In this document: one piece after another, positions 43,110 through 50,583 of the stretch
Numbering within the stretch: the first letter of the stretch is position 1
How the letters are laid out: every line of letters begins with the position of its first letter
NCBI RefSeq assembly: GCF_014274465.1
Contig: NZ_CP060394.1
Location: 992,001-1,056,000 of the forward strand
Length of the DNA: 64,000 bases
Direction of reading: 5' to 3'
From: Alloacidobacterium dinghuense
GTDB taxonomy: Bacteria > Acidobacteriota > Terriglobia > Terriglobales > Acidobacteriaceae
The notes under the pieces: generated by a model
Databases searched by the model: none
Told to the model about the DNA's origin: nothing
Seen by the model: only the letters and a program-made list of their open reading frames with translations
Position numbers and translations under genes: made by a program

Positions 43110-43127
43110 GCCCGCATTGCCGCGGGC
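43110..43127 (-). terminator. GC-rich hairpin with U-rich tail (minus strand)
   Basis: GCCCGC (43110-43115) and GCGGGC (43122-43127) pair perfectly around ATTGCC. Read on the minus strand the stem is followed by ATCTTTATTT. It could terminate a transcript approaching dipZ from upstream or act as an attenuator in the dipZ leader. Confidence 0.4.
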
Positions 43128-43195
43128 CTGTGGAGGGATCCGATTAGACGAAATCAGATCGAGAAGAGTAGAACTGGCCCATGGCGATCATCATG

Positions 43196-43219
43196 TCATT
43201 AGCTTTGTATGGCTAATGA
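43196..43219. repeat. 8-bp inverted repeat TCATTAGC/GCTAATGA
   Basis: Perfect 8-bp arms flank TTTGTATG. It may be an operator or the end of a decayed small element; ATTAGCTTTGTA from this site recurs 220 bp downstream at 43418-43429 in direct orientation. Confidence 0.35.
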
Positions 43220-43908
43220 TTACAAGTTATAAATTAATGCTGTAACTGCTGTCATTTAAGACATTCTGCTGTATGAGATAAGGACACCTGGAACTTACTA
43301 GCTCTGTCACATAATCAGTATTCAGTCGCTGTAACAAACCATAAGGGAACATAACTACAGTTTGTCGTCGTCTCTGGCAAGCCTGCTATCAGAAACCAGT
43401 CAACGGCGTCTTAGTTATTAGCTTTGTAAATGCGCAAGAGTCGACTTCGGTAGGGCAGGTAGCACCGCGCTACAATTATTGCTAAATTCGGCCGTGCTTG
43501 CCCCGCAACGAAACAGGCAGGGGTCTGGTCCTGTCGAGCTGAGCCCACATGGCGCAAAGAACGTGAGCTCCGAATAAGAAACACTTAATACGTCGAAGTT
43601 GCCTTGCGGGATCTCGTTCCTTACAACAAGAGCAGAGCGCCTCTTACCGTTCCGTTCGCCTCTTTGTGGTCGTGATCGCCTTTGGCATGCGAAAGTGGAC
43701 CAGGAGAAGAAAAAACGAAAACGATTGAGGCAACGTTTTTCCGCTTTCCGGCAACAGAGGGGAATGCCATCACTGAGTGCTCGCACCCCAGATGTTTCAT
43801 TCGTTCTTTCATTCGTTCATTTGGGAGCTAAGCGGTATCTGCCTTTGATAGAATCAGCGGGCTCGCATGGCATAAGCTTTTGGGTATTCGACTTCGAATG
43901 GAGATTCC

Positions 43909-44787
43909 ATGAGTAATCTACTGACCCTGATTCAAGAGAATCGGGACGCAATACTAAATGAATGGTTACAAGCAATCCGCGAAGTGAGCAGCAGGCGCGG
44001 CTTAATTGATGATCGTGAGCTGGAAACGCAGACCTCAGAAGTATTGGCGGCGATCTATATTGTCCCGACCGAAACACCTCTCAATAACCTCGACACGTCA
44101 GCGTGGCGGCCATTAAAGGATCTTCTGGCTAACCTGTCGGCATCGCGGGCCATTCAGGGGTTTACTCCTTCTGAAACAGCTATGTTCGTGCTTTCCCTGA
44201 GAGCACCGCTCTTTGCCCTGATCAGAAAGCACTGGGGCAATAAAGCGGATCAGCTCTTTGCGGAAATCACCGTCGCCGCTGATTTTATCGACAAGTTGGC
44301 CCTTCACACGACAGACAGTTATATTCATGGACGCGATCAAGTCATCATCAGGCAGCAGGAGGAGATGCTGGAACTCTCGACTCCAGTGGTGACTCTATGG
44401 GATGGAATCGTGGCTCTCCCTCTGATCGGAACACTAGACAGCGCGCGGACGCAGGTGGTGATGGAATCGCTCCTTCAGGCCATCGTGCAGACAAATTCCC
44501 GGGTTGCGATTATCGATATAACCGGCGTTCCTACAGTCGACACTCTCGTTGCTCAACATTTGCTTAAGACGATTACCGCAGCGCGACTCATGGGTGCTGA
44601 TTGCATTCTCAGCGGTATTCGGCCACAGATTGCTCAAACGATCGTTCACCTCGGCATCAACCTCGAAGAGGTGACGACGAAGGCGAGGCTGGCAGATGCG
44701 TTCCGTCTCGCCCTGGAGCGAAGTGGCCGCGCAGTCGTTCGGGTCGCTAAAAATAACACCGTTTCGGCAGTCTCCAAGGAGTTCTGA
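43909..44787 (+). CDS. rsbR: RsbR-like stressosome sensor (RsbRD-type N-domain + STAS)
   Basis: The 292-residue protein has a helical sensor N-domain (residues 1-145, 'MSNLLTLIQENRDAILNEWL', RsbRD_N type) joined by a helix to a STAS domain (155-275). The STAS motifs match RsbR closely: 'STPVVTLWDGIVALPLIGTL', 'IIDITGVPTVDTLVAQHLLK', 'LSGIRPQIAQTIVHLGINL'. Thr205 and Thr209 lie in the 'DITGVPTVDT' switch segment that RsbT phosphorylates in Bacillus; Thr175 in 'GTLDSAR' is near the second known site. It would co-assemble with RsbS to form the stressosome that traps RsbT. The stop and the rsbS start share a base (TGATG). It is the first gene of a six-gene overlapping array. Confidence 0.9.
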   Translation: MSNLLTLIQENRDAILNEWLQAIREVSSRRGLIDDRELETQTSEVLAAIYIVPTETPLNNLDTSAWRPLKDLLANLSASRAIQGFTPSETAMFVLSLRAPLFALIRKHWGNKADQLFAEITVAADFIDKLALHTTDSYIHGRDQVIIRQQEEMLELSTPVVTLWDGIVALPLIGTLDSARTQVVMESLLQAIVQTNSRVAIIDITGVPTVDTLVAQHLLKTITAARLMGADCILSGIRPQIAQTIVHLGINLEEVTTKARLADAFRLALERSGRAVVRVAKNNTVSAVSKEF

Positions 44788-45176
44788 TGGAACGGATTCC
44801 AATTCTGCGCATGGGAGACTTGCTCCTGGTAACAATCCAGGTAGACATGCACGACAAGCTCGCTCTTACCCTTCAGGATGATCTGACAACAAAAATTGCA
44901 GAAGTCGGAGCAAAGGGTGTTCTCATTGACATCTCATCGCTGGAGATCGTGGATTCATTTATAGGACGAACGCTGGCAAATATCGCTTCCATGGCGAAGG
45001 TGCTCGATTCGCAAACAGTCGTAGTCGGAATGCAGCCCGCGGTTGCCATCACACTTGTTGAATTGGGGATGTCGTTGCCGGGCATTCGTACAGCGTTGAA
45101 TGTTGAGTCTGGTATGGAATATCTGCGGGAAAATGTGACCGAGGGCCAGGACAATGGGGACAGTACAGAAGACTGA
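44787..45176 (+). CDS. rsbS: RsbS-like stressosome scaffold (STAS)
   Basis: The 129-residue single STAS domain begins 'MERIPILRMGDLLLVTIQVD', as RsbS proteins do, and has the RsbS switch motif 'SSLEIVDSFIGRTLANIAS' with the acceptor Ser57. 'TVVVGMQPAVAITLVELGM' is the RsbR/S interaction helix. In the stressosome, unphosphorylated RsbS and RsbR hold RsbT; phosphorylation of Ser57 releases it. Its start overlaps the rsbR stop and its last 23 bp overlap rsbT, consistent with co-translation and fixed ratios. Confidence 0.9.
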   Translation: MERIPILRMGDLLLVTIQVDMHDKLALTLQDDLTTKIAEVGAKGVLIDISSLEIVDSFIGRTLANIASMAKVLDSQTVVVGMQPAVAITLVELGMSLPGIRTALNVESGMEYLRENVTEGQDNGDSTED

Positions 45177-45561
45177 AACAGTCCCCATCAAGACCGACTC
45201 CGACGTCGTGTCGGTACGTCAGCGAGTGCGTACCTGGGCGATCGAAATGAAGTTCAGCCTTGTGGACCAGACAAAGATCGTAACCGCGGCGAGCGAACTA
45301 GCTCGAAATACGCTCGAACATGGAAAAGGCGGAGACCTGGAGCTAGCTGTGATTGAAAATGGCATCCGGAAAGGGTTGCGACTAGCATTTTCGGACCGTG
45401 GACCGGGGATTCCGGATGTTAAACAGGCGTTGACCGATGGCTTTACGACAGGGCAGGGAATGGGGCTTGGTCTTGGCGGAAGCAAGCGGCTCATGAACGA
45501 ATTCGAAATCGATTCCAAACCAGGCGGCGGAACGACAGTCACTGTCATCCGATGGAAGTGA
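45154..45561 (+). CDS. rsbT: RsbT-like switch serine/threonine kinase
   Basis: The 135-residue GHKL ATPase matches RsbT: 'VRQRVRTWAIEMKFSLVDQT' then the N-box 'AASELARNTLEHGKGGDLEL' (residues 45-64), G1 'FSDRGPGIPDVKQALTDGF' and G2 'GMGLGLGGSKRLMNEFEI'. RsbT phosphorylates RsbS and RsbR and, when released, activates a downstream partner (RsbU in Bacillus). No RsbU-like phosphatase follows here. Instead the next genes carry further RsbT-like domains and histidine-kinase modules, so the released kinase may act on those. It overlaps rsbS by 23 bp and the next gene by 10 bp. Confidence 0.9.
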   Translation: MGTVQKTETVPIKTDSDVVSVRQRVRTWAIEMKFSLVDQTKIVTAASELARNTLEHGKGGDLELAVIENGIRKGLRLAFSDRGPGIPDVKQALTDGFTTGQGMGLGLGGSKRLMNEFEIDSKPGGGTTVTVIRWK

Positions 45562-46577
45562 CTGTGCTCATCAATCGACTCATATCTCTCCAGGCCAACG
45601 ATTTGAGCCAAGTTGGCAATGCACGCAGGCAGGCCATGGCCATAGCAGGTTCTGTGGGTTTCGATGACACTCGACAGGGAGAGCTTGGCATCATCGTCAC
45701 AGAAGCAGCCCGCAACATTGCGATGCATGCTGATTCAGGCGAGCTGATTCTGTGCCCCTGGTCGCTGGACGGCATGAAAGGTATCGATGTTTTCGCGCTC
45801 GACCGGGGCAAGGGTATTGCAAATATCGAAAGGGCGTTAGAAGACGGATATTCCACGGCGGGAACTGCTGGTCAAGGCATGGGAGCGATGCAACGTCTGG
45901 CCGGAGATTTCCAGATTTATTCGGCGGCCAGCCAGGGGACGGCGCTTTTTGCCCGTGTTCTTTATGGCCCTGCCACATCAAGGCCGAATATAGGACCCTC
46001 GCAGGGAGCTATTTCCGTTGCAGTAGCTGGAGAGTCCGTTTGTGGCGACGCGTGGAGTTCATGCCATACTCCGGAACGCAGCATCTACATCGTTGCTGAT
46101 GGCCTCGGCCATGGCCCACTGGCAGCCGAGGCAGCGCAGGAGGCCATTAGAGTATTCCATGAATCGTCAGAACGCTCCCCGGAGCAGATACTAGGAGAGA
46201 TTCATGGCGCACTGGCAAAGACTCGTGGAGCTGCCGTCTCCATCGCAGAAATCCTGTATGACAGGCGCAGCGTGAATTACGCGGGAGCAGGCAACATAGC
46301 AGCTGTCCTCTGGTCAAAGGGAAAGAGCAGAAGTTTGGTTTCGATGAACGGAACAGTTGGCCATTCGGTTGGCAAACTTCAGTCTTTCTCCTACCCCTGG
46401 GAATCAAATTCCATGTTGATCATGCATTCCGACGGGTTGGGAACCCGATGGAGTCTGGATCAATATCCTGGTCTCTCCCAACGCCATCCTGCTTTGATTG
46501 CCGCTGTTCTCTTTCGCGACTTCAGCAGAAAACGCGACGATGCGACAATCGTTGTGTCACGAATCCAGTCAGAATGA
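45552..46577 (+). CDS. RsbT-like ATPase fused to RsbX-type PP2C phosphatase
   Basis: The 341-residue protein has an N-terminal RsbT-like GHKL domain (residues 1-137): N-box 'IIVTEAARNIAMHADSGELI', G1 'ALDRGKGIANIERALEDGY', G2 'GQGMGAMQRLAGDFQIYS'. Residues 150-338 are a SpoIIE/RsbX-type phosphatase: 'VADGLGHGPLAAEAAQEAIR' (Asp183 in the metal site), 'VNYAGAGNIAAVLW', 'NGTVGHSVGKLQSF', 'MLIMHSDGLGTRW' and 'RDDATIVV'. RsbX resets the stressosome by dephosphorylating RsbR and RsbS. Fusion of kinase-like and phosphatase units in one chain suggests that this protein both docks in the complex like RsbT and resets it. It overlaps its neighbours by 10 and 4 bp. Confidence 0.88.
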   Translation: MEVTVLINRLISLQANDLSQVGNARRQAMAIAGSVGFDDTRQGELGIIVTEAARNIAMHADSGELILCPWSLDGMKGIDVFALDRGKGIANIERALEDGYSTAGTAGQGMGAMQRLAGDFQIYSAASQGTALFARVLYGPATSRPNIGPSQGAISVAVAGESVCGDAWSSCHTPERSIYIVADGLGHGPLAAEAAQEAIRVFHESSERSPEQILGEIHGALAKTRGAAVSIAEILYDRRSVNYAGAGNIAAVLWSKGKSRSLVSMNGTVGHSVGKLQSFSYPWESNSMLIMHSDGLGTRWSLDQYPGLSQRHPALIAAVLFRDFSRKRDDATIVVSRIQSE

Positions 46578-48706
46578 AAGACATTCAAAATTATTCGATA
46601 TTTACGCTTCGTCTTCGGCAGGAACGGCATGTGGTCTACGCGCGCCAACGGGCAAGAGAAATTGCGAAACTGCTCGGGTTCGATCACCAGGAACAAATAC
46701 GCCTTGCCACGACAGCTTCGGAATTAGCACGAAACGCATTTCGATACGCCACAAATGGAGCGGTCGAGTTTCTGGTTCAGGATTCGTCGCCACAGCTCTT
46801 TCTCATCTCGGTTACGGATGAAGGTCCGGGGATTGCGAACCTTGCTGAGATTCTGAACGGGCAATACGTTTCAAAGACGGGCTTGGGTAAAGGCATTATA
46901 GGAACGAGCCGTCTGATGGATCACTTCAACATCACCGCACCCCCAGGCGGTACCCGCGTGGAAGCCGGCAAATGGCTTCCAGCTTCGGCGCCGCGCATTG
47001 ATGCGAATCGAGCCAAGGCGATCTCAACCCAACTGGCCAGTACAGACACTGCTGATCCATTCGATGAAATCGAGCGTCAGAATCAGGAATTGCTCAAGAC
47101 TCTGGCAACGCTTCGGGAAAAGCAGGAGCAACTCGCTGAACTCAACCGCGAACTGGAAGATACGAATCGAGGTGTCGTGGCGCTCTACGCCGAACTCGAT
47201 CAGCATGCCGACGATCTAAGGCGGGTATCGGACCTCAAGACTAGTTTTCTATCCAATCTTTCCCACGAATTCAGGACGCCGCTCAATTCCATCATTTCGC
47301 TCAGCCGATTACTGCTCAATCGATCCGATGGGGATCTCTCACTGGAGCAGGAAAAGCAAGTTATCTATATTCAACGTTCTGCGTCCGAATTGTCCGAACT
47401 TGTCAATGATCTTCTGGATCTTGCCAAGGTTGAAGCAGGAAAAACGGAGGTAAGAGCCAAGTATTTCGAAGTGCAGGATGTTTTTGGTGCGCTGAGGGGG
47501 GTTTTAAAGCCACTTTTAGTCGGCAACAGTCTTGAATTGATCTTTGACGCACAGGTGAACCTCCCGCCGCTGTATACGGATGAAGGAAAAGTATCCCAGA
47601 TCCTTCGAAATCTGATTTCGAACGCGCTGAAGTTCACTCGTCGCGGGCATGTTCGTGTGACGGCAAATCTCGATGCAGAAGACAACGATGTTGTCTTCAG
47701 TGTGTCCGACACCGGAATTGGAATTGCGCCCGAAAACCTGGAACGGATATTCGAGGAGTTTGTTCAAGTAGAGAGTGAGCTGCAAAGCCAGGTAAAGGGT
47801 ACCGGTTTGGGACTTCCGTTATCACGGCGATTGGCGGAACTGCTGGGCGGAACGCTCAAGGTCGACAGCGAACCGGGAGTGGGATCGACTTTTGTTCTTA
47901 CGGTTCCGGTTATCTATGGGAAGACCCAGCAGGGAACGACGCAGGAAGCACAAATCGCGGAGGCAAGTGGTCCGGCCATACTGTTGATCGAGGATAATCG
48001 CGAAGCCAATTTTGTCTACGAGTCCACACTCAAGAATACAAAGTATGAATTGACTTTCGTCGCATCTCTTCACGAAGCGCGGACCGCGATGAAACGGCTG
48101 AAGCCTGCTTTGGTATTAATGGATCGCTTGCTCGATGGTGAAGACAGCTTATTTTACATTGAAGAGCTGCGGTCCACAGGCTTCTTAGGTCCAGTCCTCG
48201 TTGTCAGTGTAGTCGACGATGTGAAAGCAGCACTCGATGCGGGAGCGGCAGCATTCCTGGCAAAGCCAGTGGTGCCATTTACTTTGTTAAGTACGGTTCA
48301 GGAACTCATCGAAGGACAATCTGCCAAAACGCTCCTGCTCGTCGATGACGATGAGGTTACCCGCTATTTGCTTGGTGAAGCCCTGTCCAGGCTCGGGTAT
48401 CGTGTTCTAGAAGCCAGGAATGGGCGCGAAGCGATCAAGACAGTCAAGGAACGCGTCGTGGACGGCGTTTTTCTCGACATTATTATGCCGGGACTGGATG
48501 GGTTTGAAGTACTGAAGGAAATTCGTGCGAATGAGAATTCAAAATTCATCCCGATCATAATTCATTCCTCGAAAAACCTCTCCGTACAGGAACTGAATCT
48601 AATCGCCGGTATGAGCGTAACGATCTATCCGAAACAGGCCTTAGCAACGGACGCAAGCACAGCCGCACTGCGGAATGCGCTGAAAATGGGGGGAATTGAA
48701 GAATGA
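46574..48706 (+). CDS. RsbT-like domain fused to hybrid histidine kinase with two receivers
   Basis: The 710-residue protein starts at ATG 46574 (ATGA overlap with the upstream stop; an in-frame ATG 42 codons earlier is less likely). Residues 5-135 are an RsbT-like GHKL domain: 'HVVYARQRAREIAKLLGFDH', N-box 'TTASELARNAFRYATNGAVE', G1 'VTDEGPGIANL', G2 'GLGKGIIGTSRLMDHFNI'. After a coiled coil (160-215) comes HisKA (His231 in 'LSNLSHEFRTPLNSI'), HATPase (331-445, 'NLISNALKFTRRG', 'DTGIGIAPENLERIFEEFVQ', 'GTGLGLPLSRRL'), receiver 1 (Asp516) and receiver 2 (Asp635). The unusual N-domain links a partner-switching protein directly to a His-Asp phosphorelay. The next gene overlaps by ATGA. Confidence 0.88.
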   Translation: MKDIQNYSIFTLRLRQERHVVYARQRAREIAKLLGFDHQEQIRLATTASELARNAFRYATNGAVEFLVQDSSPQLFLISVTDEGPGIANLAEILNGQYVSKTGLGKGIIGTSRLMDHFNITAPPGGTRVEAGKWLPASAPRIDANRAKAISTQLASTDTADPFDEIERQNQELLKTLATLREKQEQLAELNRELEDTNRGVVALYAELDQHADDLRRVSDLKTSFLSNLSHEFRTPLNSIISLSRLLLNRSDGDLSLEQEKQVIYIQRSASELSELVNDLLDLAKVEAGKTEVRAKYFEVQDVFGALRGVLKPLLVGNSLELIFDAQVNLPPLYTDEGKVSQILRNLISNALKFTRRGHVRVTANLDAEDNDVVFSVSDTGIGIAPENLERIFEEFVQVESELQSQVKGTGLGLPLSRRLAELLGGTLKVDSEPGVGSTFVLTVPVIYGKTQQGTTQEAQIAEASGPAILLIEDNREANFVYESTLKNTKYELTFVASLHEARTAMKRLKPALVLMDRLLDGEDSLFYIEELRSTGFLGPVLVVSVVDDVKAALDAGAAAFLAKPVVPFTLLSTVQELIEGQSAKTLLLVDDDEVTRYLLGEALSRLGYRVLEARNGREAIKTVKERVVDGVFLDIIMPGLDGFEVLKEIRANENSKFIPIIIHSSKNLSVQELNLIAGMSVTIYPKQALATDASTAALRNALKMGGIEE

Positions 48707-50157
48707 TCGATGATCAACCTGTCGTATTGATCGTCGATGACCGCGAGGCGAATCGCTACACAATCGCACACACTCTTAAGCGTTCAGGCTTTCAGGTGAT
48801 GGAAGCTTCGAATGGTAAAGAAGCACTCGAGATGGCAAACCGCATCCCGGCTGTCATTTTGCTCGATGTGAGACTCCCCGACATTCTTGGGTATGAAGTC
48901 TGCCGGCGAATCAAGTCCAATCCAAATACCGGCTTTATTCCCATCGTGCAGCTATCAGCGGCGTTTCTCGATAATGAAAGCAAGATTTATGCGTTGGAGA
49001 GTGGAGCAGATGCTTACCTAACCCAGCCTGTCGAACCAAATGTTCTGGTCGCTACCATCAAATCTCTCGTCAGGCTACATCGCGCGGAATCGCAGTCGCG
49101 GCTTTCCGCCAAGCAATGGCAGGCTACCTTCGATGGACTCTCCGAAGGTATTGCCCTTACGGATTCGTTAGGAGTGGTGCAGCGGAGCAATCGCGCATTA
49201 TCAAAACTATTGGATCGCCCCTACCTAGAAATTGAGAAGCATCCGTTGAACGATCTGCTCAGCGCGCATTTTGGCATGGAAGTTGATTGCCGAAAGAAAC
49301 AGCAGTTTTCAGAGATCCAATACGATGATCGTTATTTTGACCTCAGCCTGGAGCCGATATTTCTTGATGAAGTGCATACAAGCAGCATTTTGATTCTTTC
49401 CGAAATAACAGCACGCAAGGTAGCCGAGGCCGCTGTACTTGCGAACGAACGTCTAGCCGCAACCGGGCGCATGGCGAACACAATTGCTCATGAGATCAAT
49501 AATCCTCTTGAAGCAATCACGAATCTTCTTTATCTACTAAAGAGTACGTCCGACCCTGACAGGGCTAGGGACTATCTCGATTCTGCTCAAATAGAAGTCG
49601 AGCGCGTCTCAAAAATTGCGCGGAGAATTCTCTCTTTCAACCGCGAGTCCAAGGCTCCCGTTCCCGTGAAGTTATCCGAACTTCTTGAAGATGTTCTGGC
49701 GCTTAACAACCGTGGACTTGTTGACAAAAATCTTTGGGTCATCCGCGAGTGGGATTCAAGTCTATGCATCGAGGGATTTCCCGCGCAGTTACGGCAGGTA
49801 TTTTCGAACATAATCCGCAACGCAATTGAAGCGGCACTTCCAGAAACGAGGCTTCGTCTCAGGATTTCGGGATACCCACGGAATGGCTCGGTTGGCGGAC
49901 GGATTGCCCGGGTGACAATTTCCGATCAGGGCGTTGGGATACCTGCACCGAATCTCAGGAAAGTCTTTGATGCCTTCTTTACAACGAAAGAGCTAAGGGG
50001 ATCAGGCATCGGTCTGTGGCTCAGTAGCGCGATCGTGCGTGAGCATCATGGATACATTCGAGTGCGCAGCAGCATCCAACCTGGCTTGTCTGGAACATGT
50101 CTTTCCGTAATGTTGCCGTGTCAGTGGCACTCCGATCCACCTCCAGCCAAGGATTGA
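48703..50157 (+). CDS. Receiver-PAS histidine kinase
   Basis: The 484-residue protein has an N-terminal receiver (phospho-acceptor Asp55 in 'VILLDVRLPD'), a PAS-like domain (residues 135-235, 'WQATFDGLSEGIALTDSLGV'), HisKA (His263 in 'NTIAHEINNPLEAITNL') and a HATPase domain ('QVFSNIIRNAIEAALPE', 'SDQGVGIPAPNLRKVFDAFF', 'GSGIGLWLSSAIVREHHGY'). The receiver lacks the usual conserved Lys: the 'YLTQPVEP' segment has Gln108 in place of the Lys of KP. This predicts altered phosphorylation dynamics. It overlaps the upstream hybrid kinase by 4 bp and is last in the rsbRST array. A paralogue with the same layout lies at 56931. Confidence 0.85.
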   Translation: MIDDQPVVLIVDDREANRYTIAHTLKRSGFQVMEASNGKEALEMANRIPAVILLDVRLPDILGYEVCRRIKSNPNTGFIPIVQLSAAFLDNESKIYALESGADAYLTQPVEPNVLVATIKSLVRLHRAESQSRLSAKQWQATFDGLSEGIALTDSLGVVQRSNRALSKLLDRPYLEIEKHPLNDLLSAHFGMEVDCRKKQQFSEIQYDDRYFDLSLEPIFLDEVHTSSILILSEITARKVAEAAVLANERLAATGRMANTIAHEINNPLEAITNLLYLLKSTSDPDRARDYLDSAQIEVERVSKIARRILSFNRESKAPVPVKLSELLEDVLALNNRGLVDKNLWVIREWDSSLCIEGFPAQLRQVFSNIIRNAIEAALPETRLRLRISGYPRNGSVGGRIARVTISDQGVGIPAPNLRKVFDAFFTTKELRGSGIGLWLSSAIVREHHGYIRVRSSIQPGLSGTCLSVMLPCQWHSDPPPAKD

Positions 50158-50583
50158 TAAGGAGAGTCGCCTCATCGTGACGAATCTCAAAGAGGGAACC
50201 ACCACCAGGGGAAACGCCGTGGCTTGTGTGGAAGCGTCCTAAGAGATGGGAAATAGCCACTCATGCATCCCTCGAACTGTTGAAACCGAGCCTATCAAAC
50301 CCCAATGTGCCTCGAAATCGGGCATCATTGCGCCGGATTTATCGCTCGAAAAGCACCGCCTGCAAGGGGTTTCTAGTCCAACCCGCATTCGGCTACTTGC
50401 ATCTAATTGGCCGTTACCGTTCCGGTTATAAAACTCGCACGTCCTGGACTCGGGGAGGTGATGGTCCGGATGAAATATTCTGCCTTACAATCCCTCTGTG
50501 AGGTATGCGGTACAGAATCGACGCTGTGAAATAACTGCAGTTTTTCGTGTCTTGGGTTTAGGTGGGTTCTGGGAGATTCAACC
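50158..50583. other. Intergenic region before the HAMP-array kinase
   Basis: The 426 bp are mostly structureless. One short frame at 50464-50532 (MVRMKYSALQSLCEVCGTES, then TL) follows GGGGAGG and could be a ~22-residue peptide with a CxxC motif, but support is too weak to annotate it as a gene. The promoter of the kinase operon presumably lies here. Confidence 0.4.

Larger units (their letters stand above)
42975..43908. other. Long intergenic region upstream of the stressosome module
   Basis: These 934 bp separate divergent dipZ and the stressosome genes. The features seen are a GC-rich hairpin near 43110-43127 and an inverted repeat at 43196-43219, with its sequence ATTAGCTTTGTA repeated at 43418-43429. 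AGAGGAGG followed by ATG at 43091 opens only a four-codon frame. Longer frames on either strand have no ribosome site or recognisable product. The promoters of dipZ and of the rsbR gene should lie here, but no clear hexamers were found. Confidence 0.5.

Noticed and set aside
43418-43916. Open frames on both strands before rsbR
   Set aside because: Basic, low-complexity products, no ribosome sites; the plus-strand one overlaps the rsbR start.
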